Shown: one piece after another, positions 1 to 12,400 of the stretch
How positions within the stretch are numbered: position 1 is the first letter of the stretch
Layout: each line of letters opens with the position of its first letter
NCBI GenBank assembly: GCA_020698575.1
Contig: CM036242.1
Span: forward strand, 13,745,124 to 13,809,123
Direction: 5' to 3'
DNA: 64,000 bases
DNA from: Bostrychus sinensis
Taxonomy: Eukaryota > Chordata > Actinopteri > Gobiiformes > Eleotridae
The notes under the pieces: generated by a model
What the model saw: only the letters and a program-made list of their open reading frames with translations
Told to the model about the DNA's origin: nothing
Databases searched by the model: none
Translations under genes and position numbers: made by a program

Positions 1-114
1 CAACTAGTGTATAGTAGCTGCATGTTGCAACCCCTACCATTCATTTTTTTCTTAATCTGCTTAGGGGTTGCTACAGCTTTTGGCCAGAGCTGGAGCACAC
101 TCAGGGCTAACTTT

Positions 115-305
115 TAAAGACACACACAGACAGACAACCATTCTTATTTATTGACGAGAACCTTTCTATCAGTTTATCAAACAATTCAATTTGAACCATT
201 TCATATACAGTATATGCCTCTCTTTGGATGGTGGGATGAAGCCGACGTAACTGGAGACAACCCACAACAGTCACCCGTGCATCCCCTAGTCCATTGGTTC
301 CAACT
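115..305 (+). repeat. Degraded SINE-family fragment
   Basis: The segments ACACAGACAGACAACCATTC and TTTGGATGGTGGGATGAAGC match the body of the SINE-family copies at 45024-45311 and 46377-46632, separated here by diverged or inserted sequence. Confidence 0.5.
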
Positions 306-540
306 TTTTTCTGTTTAGCCCCTCCATTCATGTTCATGACAATCCAGCCCCCCTGCCTGCATCAGAAGACATGAAAAAGAATTTACGAAAGTAAGCTGCA
401 GTTATGTTTTTTTTTTTTTTGTTTCTATCCCCTTTGTTTTTGTGAGTAGTTTTTTATGATTTAATCACATATATTCAAGGCTGGATGCACCACAGAGGTC
501 ACAGAGGCCCAGACCTCGGTATTTCTCGGTATTTCTATTA

Positions 541-925
541 CTAAACTAAACCAGATCTAAACCAGGCATTAAACCAGGGATTAAACAAGGACTAAACAAG
601 GACTAAACCAGGTCTAAACAAGGACTAAACCAGGACTAACCCAGGTCTAAATAAGGTCTAAACAAGGACTAAATCAGGCCTAAACAAGAAATAAACCAGA
701 ACTAAATGAGGTCTAAACAAGAACTAAATCAGAACTAAATAAGGTCTAAACAAGGACTTAACCTGGTCTAAACAATGGCTAAACAAGGACTAAACCAGGA
801 CTAAGCCAGGACTAAATTAGGTTTAAACAAGGACTAAACCAGTTCTAAACAAGGACTAAACCAGGACTAAATGAGGTCTAAACATAGGCTAAACCAGGTC
901 TAAACAAGGATTAACCTGGCCGTTA
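541..925. repeat. CTAAAC minisatellite
   Basis: Roughly 30 imperfect tandem copies of a 12-base unit of the type ACTAAACCAGGT / TCTAAACAAGGA. The units alternate between CAGG and AAGG linkers. A related array lies at 52312-52640. Confidence 0.9.
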
Positions 926-2042
926 ACATGACCTAGGCTTAGTATTTCTAAAATCCTGTGTATGGCCCTGCATATATCATACACACACAATTTTAGACCT
1001 TAGACCAAGAACCACTGCTCTAGTCTACCTAGAAGCACAATCAAAACTAGTTACTCTGTAATTCTGTTCAGTTTGGAAGGTATCACCTACCGACCTGCCT
1101 ACACACACTGCTTTATTTAAAAAAATCTTAAGAATTAATGTTAATTAATTGGAAATCAGAAGAGCTATTCATCACAGACTGTATCTTGTATTCATACCAT
1201 TCAGCATGATTTCATTATTTACAGCAAGTTAAGGTCAAGCAGAGCAAAGACGTCCAAACTGTAAAACCACTGCCCTATGCATTTACTAAATCCACATTAA
1301 GTTCTTTTTATTTTTATTGTCTTTTTTTTACCTCCACTTTACATTGCATTGCATTGCATTATACATACAGTGGAGTCAAGCTTATTCACTTCTTTTTAAT
1401 GTCAGCTTTTCTACCCAAAACTTTGAAGGTCTAGCCATGGAAAGTGGAGATCCCTGCAAAGTAGGCCTAATGAAATAAGGCTGAGAGAAAAAGCAGGTTA
1501 AATAAAGGGCACTGAGTGAATCCAAGTGGCTTTCAGGGCCAGTCTGCTTGTAAAACAGTTAAAGCACTTCTTTGACTCTGTGGACCTTTTTTTTTTTTTT
1601 TTTTTTTTTTAGAGAGCGTTTTTTCAACACATACAAGCACACAGAGGAGACGTTATCTTTAAAGGACACCTTTCTTTCTGACTGTAGTAGTTTCTCAAAA
1701 TGTGAACTTATTTGACAGAAAAAGAAAGCTCCTAAACAGTGTTTTTTTTTTGTTTTTTTGTTTTTTTTCTCTCTTTTCTTCTGTGGTCTCGCCAATTCAC
1801 TCCCACAAATCTCTCTGATAATCTTTAGGACTTTCCCCTTCAGAACAGTGTCTTTTCAAACAGAGGGGTTGTGCATTTGGGCTTGACTGTTCTGGGGAAA
1901 AAAATGCTTGTTGCCTAAAATGTCTGTACCTTAGCAGAGGAAAGAATGTAACCTGCTGCCTACACTGCCTACTGTAATGCAACTAGGCTTGTTTCACCCC
2001 CATTCATTTCCATTATTACTTTTAATTACAATTTGCAATCTG

Positions 2043-2330
2043 TTAAAGGTACTGTAAGCAGCATGCATTCATACTGGTTTGAAAACAGTACTAAATTAAA
2101 ACAATGTCTCTTTTCTGATTGGACAATCGGCAATGCAGTTTTAGTACCAAAACAAAAAATGTGAACAAAAACAAAAAAACAACTTTGGCATTATGTCAAA
2201 TATTTTTTTTTTAATTAATAATAAATCAGCTGTACCATTGTTATCAGTAAAACTAATATTTGATTTAAACATGTTTATCTCATATTTTGGGACACATGTG
2301 AGTACCTTTAATAATAGTATACAATTTTGC
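2043..2330. mobile_element. Degraded copy of the TTAA-type element at 22756-23155
   Basis: It begins TTAAAGGTACTGTAAGCAGC. Its first part is the reverse complement of the 22870-23000 region of the intact copy. The later part (GTACCATTGTTATCAGTAAA) matches that copy directly, as expected for a palindromic element. The right end is lost. Confidence 0.6.
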
Positions 2331-2450
2331 CCTGAATTTAGTTTCAGGCTAATTCCCCAACCTGCAAATCAATAATAATAATACTTTGACTTTATACATT
2401 TTTATCTAAGTTTTGTTGATGCGTGAGCAGCTCATACGGTAAATTTCATA

Positions 2451-2508
<58 letters not shown>
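2451..2508. repeat. (AAT)n microsatellite
   Basis: Nearly perfect AAT/ATA trinucleotide repeat of about 19 units. Confidence 0.97.
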
Positions 2509-2569
2509 TAATTGCATTGTCTGTTTCAAAAAATTATAAAATAATAATTATTATTATATTTGTGTTCGC

Positions 2570-2850
2570 TCTTTCTCTGATTCCGCGATGATAAAAGAGA
2601 TGCTTTTATTTTGAAGTCAGACTTGTGCGTGTTCCGGTACAGTCTTTGGCGCGTCATGTAGCAGCCAGAGCGAGCAGTCTGCATGAAGAAAAAAAAAAAA
2701 AAAAAAAATGAGTGGAGAAAAATGAACGAGCTGTCTGGATAGAGTGACAGAGACAGTAAGGAAAGAGAGGGACAGAGGGAGGCTGCTGGACTGTCCTGCC
2801 AGCGGCTCTAGAGGAGGGTGAGGCTCCGCGAATCACCGCATATGTCTTTA
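2570..2850 (+). promoter_or_regulatory. dpy19l3: Probable dpy19l3 promoter and 5' leader exon
   Basis: Upstream of the first coding exon, this is the only stretch with raised GC and scattered CpG (for example CGCGTCATG, CCGCGAATC). Around 2808-2816 the sequence AGG/GTGAGG could be a 5' splice donor for a non-coding leader exon joining the acceptor at 3316. A run of about 20 A lies at 2690-2708. No TATA box is evident. The exact start site cannot be placed from sequence. Confidence 0.35.
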
Positions 2851-3316
2851 GCCTTTGTTGCTGACAAGATAGTAAGATAAGGCTCCATCCACGCAGTGTT
2901 GTATGCAAAATGCCCATGCTGTTAGGCTTTATACTGATATAACGCTGCATATTTGAGTCATTTATAGCATATATGTCCATCATCAAACAGTATAGCATGC
3001 GTGTCTCCATACGAGCATCCCTCCTGTTATCTGACTGGTGATAGTGAACAGATTTGTTGTTGTCCACTCAGTGTTGGAAGATGGAAGATGCTAAGTGATG
3101 TTTCCCATTGTTTGGGCAGCGACGTGATCAGACAACAAGAAGGCCAGGTCCCATAGGCTACAGTAGTGTATCTGCATGAATGAAATGCTTTAAGCAGTGA
3201 AGAGACATGCAGGAAATAGAGCATTCTACTGACAGTGAGATAGAGATGGATTGAATGCCCCTGCTAACAAACTGTTTAAATGCTGTGCTCATGTTTCTTG
3301 TCTTGGTTGGTTGCAG

Positions 3317-3443
3317 TGTTTGAACATGAGTGCCCTACGCCAGAGAAAGGGCTCAAAGGGCAAGGAGTCACCTGCAACCCCAGAGCTGCACTCACAGCAA
3401 CATCCCAACTGTTGCTCTGATCATCCAGAAAAGATTTTGCATG
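3317..3443 (+). CDS. dpy19l3: dpy19l3 exon with start codon (residues 1-40)
   Basis: A TTGCAG acceptor ends at 3316, nine leader bases follow, and the coding start is ATG 3326-3328. That ATG has A at -3. It begins MSALRQRKGSKGK, matching the short basic N-terminus of vertebrate DPY19L3 (human begins with a similar Met-Ser-Ile-Arg-Gln-Arg). The donor at 3444 is GTGAGT; the exon ends in phase 1. An upstream in-frame ATG at 3251 lies before the acceptor, so I did not choose it. The exon encodes the cytosolic tail, rich in Lys, Pro, Ser and His with no predicted fold. Confidence 0.85.
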
Positions 3444-6400
3444 GTGAGTGAGCTGTTCCTGCTTGTAATGTTTTGTCTTGTTTAGCCTGTGTAAAAGTGG
3501 CAGAAAAATCAATCTTGACCATTTAACTCGAGTTCAAAGACACTTGATAGCACCTGCAACAGGCGCAAAAACCTAAAATGCAATTTCCAGAGCCTAATGC
3601 TTGCTTAAAGTTATGGGAAAATGTGCAGGGATTTTGACTAACTATTGAACAAAACAAGCTGTAATTTCAAAGAATCCTGGTATTATTATGAGTTGTGAAT
3701 TCTATAGTTAGCCCAGTATTAAAGTAGTAGTAATAGGATTATGTAGCGTATGGAACATTAGGAATTGATTTCAGACTTTTGCCATAACAGTAAATACCTT
3801 ATGTTGCTTTTCAGAAAAAAACTAGAAATCTCAAGCAGTGCATTTAATTACCTCATATTCAATATATATTGTTTTTGATAAATGTAGTCACATTTTCAAC
3901 CATTCTTTTGCCCCTATTATATTCAAATAATAATAAATACATCTCTGTACCATTAATGTTCTATGCTGTGTATATAATCTGTTGCCTTTCTCCAGGTGAC
4001 TGGTCCTGGGGGTCAATAGTCTGGACTTCTGTTGGCTGGTCTGTGTCCGTTGGCCTTGGTCTGCTGTGCTGCATCTATGTGGCAACATTGCATGAGAATG
4101 ACCTTTGGTTCTCCAATATTAAGGTAAACAATTCAGCAGTAGAACTTTTCCTCTGTCAGAAATGTATTAAAGACTTGTCACTTGTCTTATGTTTATGTTA
4201 TTGTCTAATAATAGTCATTTTGCAGACATATTTACAGCTGCATTCAAAGCTTAATAACACAGTAATGGCATTTAGGTAGAGTTGTATGTAGATTTATGGG
4301 TCACTGCAACTTAACTTAAAGATTAAAAGTGATATAAAGAATCCACCTTTTTTTTTTTTTACACAGATCTTAGCAACATTCACTGGCACATGTTTCATTG
4401 TATTTGCTTTTAGCTTTGGATCAGCATACTAAGATTGGGATCTGCACAAGTCATTGCTATGACTACAAAATTCAGATGTTCAAAACTTTTTTTTACAAGG
4501 AACATTAGACATTTAAGTGACATTTTTATAGAGAGGTTATCTATGTTCTGGCATCACATGTAAGCTTGTAGATATTTATATTTAACATATGGAAAATCAC
4601 TAAGCGTTTCAACATGAATCTTTGCGTCATATCCTCAGCTTATCTCCAGAGAAGTTGCACTGCCTATCAGGACTGCCCTCTAATCCAATTTTCTTCCCAA
4701 AATGGTCTTCAAACATGTCATAAACCCCAGGATGATTATTTTTCCATGCACTGCGAAGGATTCATTTTCATTCCTGTTGAACCAAAACACAAGATTATAA
4801 AACGCTGCCGTTAAACAGTCCTTTTAAACGTTCACACAGCAACAGAACATGGTGAACTGCCAGTAGTGATGTCAATTTAAATAGTTTATCCAGAGTTTTG
4901 CCTCAGAATATGTAGCAGATTTTTAACATGGGCAGAACGGGACGTCCTTGGCAGAGTCACAACTGTGCTAAAATGTGTGTTGGTTATTTGTGAGCCTGGT
5001 CATCAGCTGTAGTCCCAGAGTGCGTCAACCTTATCCTGTGATGCCAGTGTCTGTTAGTCAGTGTTCTGCGTAAAGGGATGAAACAATGCAGCTTTGGTTC
5101 AATTTGGGCTGATTTGTCTGTTGAACGTGGTTCCATTGGTATTTCTGGGCATTTTATGTAACTTGAATGATACACCATTCACTAATTTTCCAGGTTTCCA
5201 GGAGCCAGGTTCAAAAGCCAATGTACAATTTATACTTTCATTCAATTTGGTTTTCCCTTTTGGGATCAGGGGTTGCTTCAGCGAATCGTCTGCCTCCTAG
5301 CATGCAGTGATTTGCCTATTAATTTAGAATAGGTTTTATGCCAGGTGCCCTTCTTGATGCAAACTAGGGGTGGGACGATAAAAGATTATATTGCTAATCG
5401 CGATAAAAACAGTAAAGATTAATTGATCGTGACAATTTTTGATTATCCTGATAATCGTTCGAGATAATCGCCATTATCCTCATATAAGAGAGTGTGTGCC
5501 CACTGCTATTCACTATGTTTACAAGCAAAGCATACTGCAAGAAGCCTCAAACTTGTGTTCAGTCCAATTTCTCCAGAACCCTTTAAAATATTTGATCTAC
5601 AGCAGAGCAGACGGACTGAGGCGCACGGTGCACTGTATGGCGCTCAAGCCGTCTGAGGATTTAACATTAGCGCTAAGTGTTTGTAGTGCTACATGCTAAT
5701 AAATGCAGCTAATTTACAAGGTATTCGTAAGTTTACCATTTAATATAAACCGTGACACTTTGACCGTACAAAATAAAACTCGACGAAGTTAGAAAATGCG
5801 TTCCTCACTTGGTAAATGCGAAGCAAATGGTAAATTGAACAAAAGGGGGAGCTATATGTTTGCAATCATTTATCGTAAGATCATAACTATTAGTCTGTTG
5901 TGTCACTGTAAAGTAATTCCAGTAAGTTTTAGGTACATTTTCAAACTACAAGAATAATTTAATAATTATTGGGATAATATTGTTAATCGCAATTATTATG
6001 GCCAAGATAATTGTGACATAAAATTCTATTATCGTCCCATGCCTAATGCAGACTTCTTCACTTATATGGGGTTGGGACCGGCCCAAATTGTGTCATAATT
6101 GGTGACCTCATGTGGCTGGATTAATTGACTTGTACTTTATATCCTTAACCTAAGAGCAATTTATGTTATGGACAGTATTCAAGAATTTTTAAGTGCTAGC
6201 GGTATGTAATGTGACCAGAATATTACTTACTCTTGTCTCTAGAATTTTGATTCCTGGCTGACATCGTTTTTTTTTTTTTTTTGTTTTGTGTGTGTGTGAG
6301 TTTGTTAAGTAGTTTGTTCTGTTTTCTGTCATATAAGACTTAATCATAGCAAAAATGATCTGTCGTGTGTGTATTAAAGCCCACACATGGACAAATGTGG

Positions 6401-9400
6401 GAGTAGATGTAGGACATAAGCTGACTCTGTTACTCCTAAATCACCATTTCAAGTTAGTCTGTCTCGACATTACACATGCCTCATCTGAAAAGGCAAACGT
6501 TTCCTTCTGCCAAAGTGGTGCAGGCAAACATTCCAAGACCATTACTTGGTAACTTGAAATATCTTGCTGTGTTTATTTTATGGCCTTAGAGACACGGTTC
6601 ATCTAGCTGTGTTTCTGTTGTAGTTTTGCAGAACACAGTGGTCAGCTGCAATGTTCATTATTATATACTAGTACTGCGTGGGCCATCTAGGTAGTCCAGG
6701 ATCCCAATAAACTTTTGAAAATGTGGAGTGGTACCTGGTAATAACTCTCCATATTGTCAGCAATACATTTAATGTTGATAAGCCAGTGTAAACCAACAAA
6801 CCAACCAGCACTTGCGGCATATGATCGCTTTCTATGCACATGCCTCAGTATATGAATTAAGTATTATTGTGTCCTCTGGAACAAAATATTTTGGTAACAC
6901 TAATCTAAATCAAGCAGTGGAAGTTTATCTTCAACAGACTGGGGGATATATAGATTTTTTTTTGTATCTGCCTTAAAATAGAAATCCATAGAAAACTACT
7001 AAATGATGTATGTCCTACAAAATGTATTGTAGTGTTGCTAAATGGATAAGAGTCTGCCTATCACTTGAGCCCAGGCCTTGTGGATAACTGTATTGTTTCA
7101 GACTGTGTCTTCTAAACCCTTGTGGTGATGCCAACTGATGCAGCAGTGGTCTGACCTCATCTTGAACTCCCTGCTGTTTGTCAGTTAAAATGCTCTATTC
7201 CACTTTATCCCCTCAGAGATTCACTGTCTAGGATGCTCCTTTTCTCTCAAGCACAAATGTTTTCTCTTGTGTCTGCTGGTCAAGTGGGATGGGTAAGGGC
7301 CGTGAAACATGTTGAAAAATCATTTATTTGAAGATCCTTGTCTGTCCGTACTGGCTGGGCTGCCTGACTTGTTCCTACAATTCTATCAGAACTGTGTGCT
7401 GTCTATTAGAGATGCTGCTCCTGAGAGAATTTTATTTTATTCATCCTGTGTGAACTGAAATGCTGAAAGGGTACAACAGATGATTTTGTTTTTTTTCCTA
7501 GTGCCGATACCACCCCAGTAACAGTATAGCATCCTTTACTACTTTATTTTGTTTAAAATGTAAAGATGGACCAATTCACAAACACAAAATACATGACATT
7601 AGGTTTAGAGCTTGCTTTAAACTTCTACCTCTAAGTTTACCCTGAGACATAGAAACACCATTAAATGTCCCCTATTATGCTAAATGAACTTTTTTAAGCT
7701 TTTAACCATGTTATAATGTTGTTTGCACCTCAAAAACCTGCCTGGAATAGTATAATAGTATTTAGTTTGCGCAGTCCTGTGTGCCGATGCTGTATCTTGC
7801 TCGCTCTCTTCGCTCTACGTAGACTCCTGAAACCAGGACATCCAAACGCCTATCCTCAAACTCCTTGTGATTATTAATGCACTTAAATTGCTGTCACTGT
7901 TAAGCAGTAAGCTCATTTATCTATCTATCTTTATAATGTTGTCATTTTATGCTCTGTCCAAATTCCCCACCATTGCCTTTTGTTTGTATGGGAGCCACAA
8001 ATTCAGGGTTGACAAGTGTACAGATGTTAGGTTGATGATAAAGATGATGATGATGTATTATAGTAGGGCTGAGAAAAAGAAGTGATATATCGCAGTATTT
8101 TGCAACGCAATTATAAATATCAATACTTTTGCCCGACGTCAATACTTTATTATTGATATTTTTGTGACGTCATGCATAATAATGTTGCTGCGGCGATGCA
8201 CACAGTTAAATGTGCCAAAAGGGTTTAAAAGTTCTGCCAGGACTGTAGAGGGCAGCACTGCACTTCTACTGTATGTACAGTATTTTAATTGTATATGGAT
8301 GTTTTTATCCTCATTTTGTGCTTATTTCTATTGTATATGTCACTTAAGCTGTTCTTGTTTTTACTGTTGAACTCCATGTAAAGCACTTTGGGTTGTCTTT
8401 GGGTGCTATACAAATAAACTAGACTTGACTTAACTTGAGTAAGCACTTGCAAAATACTCTCTTATGAAAGTATTTCTAAATTCTTAATGAATAAATGTCA
8501 GACTGACCTTTGAAAACATTACTTGGTTTCTTGTTTAATTAAGTCTATCAGTATACTCGATTTTAAATTTAAGGAGAATATATTGCAGAAATTGAAAATA
8601 TCAAATCACAATACTTGTTGTATCGCAATATATTACAATATAAATTCTATCAGCACCAAAGTATTGTGTTTGTTTCATATTGTGATACTGTGACGTCCCA
8701 GTCCTATATTTTTTTCCACAAATTCTTCATGCTGCAAGGTATTACACGAGCCAGTGTACTCTGTGTACTTTCTGCCGGTCTCAGGCCCAGATAAATGGAG
8801 AGGATTGTGTCAGGAAGGGCATCTGGCATAAATTTTTTGTGAAATCAATATATTAACCATGTCACTCTAGCAAGTATATGATGATATGATGATTTGTGGC
8901 AACCCCAAAAGGGAAGAAGATGCTATTAAACAATTTTCCCTAAATCCAAGACAAAGAATGACACTTTTACTTTGAAACTTGTCTGGCTTTAATAGTGGTT
9001 TCTTTGCCCCGTGTGAGATGTTGAAACACTTCGTTCAGTTATATCACTTGAAGCATCTGTAAGGCATTTTGCACATTTTTTCTCCCCTTGTTCTTTCAAC
9101 ACGGGGCTTAAATCCTCACGCTTGTTGCCACCATTTCTTCCCCACACACGTGCACTTTATTGTCGGACAGCTGGCTTAATCTGCCCTTCGAATTCATCAT
9201 GTGTGAAGTCATGTCCAGGTCAGTCCCTCTGTCTGGTACAGTTTATTTTTTCAGACGTGTGCTCACACAGCTGGACATGGCTTCCAGATCTGTTAAAGCC
9301 ACGGATAAATCTTCCCGACATTTTCCTAGAGAAGTTCCAACATGCTCACCGCCCCCAGCTTTACTCTTTTCCTGTGTGCGTGTGTGTGTTTTTACGGATA

Positions 9401-12400
9401 AGAGGTTACCAGTAGTTAGCTCTCTCACTCGCTCCCTTGCTCCGAAGCTTATCTGACTGTAACCCATCCTGTTGTTCATTCAGGGCAGGCCGGATTGCTT
9501 TCTAGATAGCAATTGGTCAGAAGATTGCTTTTTTTTTTGTTATTTTACTGGAAAAATTCATTTGTTTTTGGGGGGACATAAAGGACAGATAAAGGGATGG
9601 ACGTTTGGACTGGGACTGGCTGTGGTTTGGATTCTACCAGCACAACATCGGAAAAAGCTTTAAAGAAGAAACATTAACAGAGGAGAGTTGCTGTCCTGCA
9701 AGAAATTACTTTCTTTTGGCTTTTCCCTTCATGGGTCGCTGCAGTAAATCGTCTGCTTCCTAGCGTGCAGGGATTTGTACATAAATTTGGCTTAGGTTTT
9801 TAATGTTGAATGCCCTTCTGATGTAGCCCTCTCCATTTATCCAGGCTTTGGACTAGCACAAAGAGTACACTGGCTTTTCACCCTCTGTGGCTGGATCCTT
9901 GTAAGAAACGAGTTATTCTTCAATATTCTGAGCGAGAGTCTGAACTTGGTAACCCGGACCGTTCTTCCTGACCCTAATTTAAACGGAGGATTAGCCATCT
10001 CATCAGAGTTTTGGGGAAGGAGCCAGAGCTTGTTTAGCCCAAGGCGAACTCAAAATGAGGATTGGGAAGGAAACGAACTGCTCGTTCCCGCTGAGAAAGC
10101 TTTTGCATATTTCCTTTGGCAACAAATTGAAAGTGATTAAAAAGCAAATTTGTTTGGACTCACTTCAAATAAAGGAAAAGACGCCACGTTTACCTTTACT
10201 GCTGTGATGGATTTGGATTGTTCCTATAGTTTAACCTCGGAGCATGCTGCTTATTTACTTTGATTCCCTTGAAATAAAACAAGTTTATGAAAAGTCTTCC
10301 CCTTTCTGCAAAATGGAGCTTCGCAAGAGGGTTCTGCAGAGCGAGAAACATAATTTGGTTGTCAAACAAAAACAAGACGCTTTGGCTGAAGGGGACTGGA
10401 CAGAACAGTCTAATGCCCAGACCGGGGGTACAGAGGAAGCTTTTCCATTTGGGCCTGGTAATTGTTCCGGTTCAGGCGTTCTACCCCGCCGGCCTTGGCA
10501 ACACGGCGTTTCCATGGCACCTGGGCTGCTATTGGCTGGGCTCCTGGCACTGACTCAGGCCTGGTGTGTTAACACAATTCATGAGAATCTGCTGTGGTTC
10601 TCTCAGCTCACGGTAGGAGTCATAACTGGAATTATTGATACGGTTTTAATTCAGACCTTTAATTAGCTCTGCGTGTCAGAGAGAAGGAACAGCCCGCAGA
10701 ATGTTTATCCGAGTGGCAGTTTGTAAAGCAGTACAAATAAATAAAAGTGTCACACGCCTCAGTGGGCCAATCTTAGCTCACAGCAGGAGCGACAAAAAAT
10801 GACTTCAACCCCACATTGTTGTGACTGGCTGAGCTGCCACAAAACTTTACATTATGTTATGTTGTTGGCCAAACCATTGCATATACTTTCTTTGCCATTC
10901 TGGGTCTTTATTTCATGATACAGCTGTGAAAGGTTAAGGTATGTGGGAGGTGATGGGGTTTAAAAGGTCTAAAAAGGCCAAAATGCTTCCCAATACACCA
11001 GGCATAACCTTAAAAGTATTAAAAGGGAATTAAATATGGTGTACATATAAAGGCCTTAAAAGTATAATTTTTGGGAAGTAAATTTCATTTATCTGTGATA
11101 TTCCCAGTTGCAACATAATTTTAGCCTGGCTTTCTAAATGTTGCAGGTAATAGGAAAATGAATAAATAGATGCAGCAGACTTTGATATTAAATGCTCAAG
11201 TCAAGACATTTATTAACATATTTTTTATTTTTATTTGACCTTTATTTAACGAGGAAAGCCCCAATGAGATTCAGAATCTCTTTTACAGGGGACCCCATGG
11301 AGGACCTATTGTACATGTTTTTAGTGGTAGGGGAAACCGGAGCACCCAGAGAAAACCTATGGAGACATGGGGAGAACACGCAAACTCCACACAGAATGGC
11401 CCCACCTAGTCCTGGAATCGAACCTGGGACCTTCTTGCTGTAAGGCAAAAGTGCCAACCACTTTGCCTCCACCCAATTTAAGTAACAGCTGATTAACAGC
11501 TGAACAATATGTCTTTAAAGGGCCCATATGATGCTTTTTTTATAACTTGGAATAATGTATATGTTTGAAAAACATCTTTTGGGCAGCTGTTGCTTTGACT
11601 TTGCAGAGAACCCTTGGATCAGGTGCACTACACTCCCTGCTTGAAATGGTGGCATAAATAAACAAGGCATAAAATGGATACTTAGCACAGGCAATAGCAA
11701 CATAACACTAACAGATAGATAAATAAGCTTACTGCTTCTTAGTGGTGACAATTTAAGCATTGAAATTATCAGAACAAGTCCTGTGATGGTGTAAGGGCTT
11801 TAGAAACGCGCAGGAGCACTTCCTGGTGTCACGTCTCTACAAAGTGCTGTGAGACCAAGCATATTAGCTCTTAAGGGCTCAGACAGGCTCAGCAAACAGG
11901 ATTACTCAAACAGGTGTGGTGAATAAAATAAAATATTACAGGTATTTTTTTGAGGTGCAAACAACATTATAACGTGGTTAAAAGCAAAGAGTTGAGTTAG
12001 CATAATAAGGGACCTAAATAAAGGCATTTTACACAATTGAGTAGATGTTAATCTGGTGGTGTGGCATTAAAAATGGTTCTAATATATCTTACATTTCACC
12101 AGAAAAATTCTGGACGCACCATGATTATGCAATAACACAGGTCTCACAATTAAAAATAAAAATATAAAGCCCTATAATGTTATTTTGCTATGTTCCTCAT
12201 CATGTCACCATTCTTTTTTCCCAATTTCATTACTGTGACTCTGTATGCAACTGTAGCACTACTTTTTACACACTCACAAAATTTCATCTGAGGCTTGTCC
12301 CGAAAAGTGATTTTTGGGGTCCTGCGAGCAAATGATTGCAAAATTGTAATGGCCCAAGGTATAGACTAATCAAAAATAACAGTGAAAAAAGATAGCAAAA

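Larger units (their letters stand above)
1..2569. other. Upstream DNA without a recognised gene
   Basis: This holds a SINE fragment (about 115-305), a CTAAAC minisatellite (541-925), poly-T tracts (1589-1610 and near 1741), a degraded TTAA-type element (2043-2330) and an AAT microsatellite. Open frames here are low-complexity or repeat-derived. I see no exon of a neighbouring gene. Confidence 0.6.

Noticed and set aside
2654..3067. Minus-strand frame of 137 codons upstream of dpy19l3
   Set aside because: Its end includes a poly-A tract read as poly-Phe, there is no recognisable domain, and it overlaps the probable promoter and leader of dpy19l3.
9122..9456. Two overlapping plus-strand frames of 97-98 codons in intron 2
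   Set aside because: They overlap each other in different frames, contain GT-repeat-derived CVCV residues and match no family I know. They may at most be part of a leader region for the alternative exon.
9946..10140. 64-codon plus-strand frame just upstream of the alternative exon
   Set aside because: It is in a different frame from 10313-10612, shows no dpy19 similarity and has no clear splice sites joining it.
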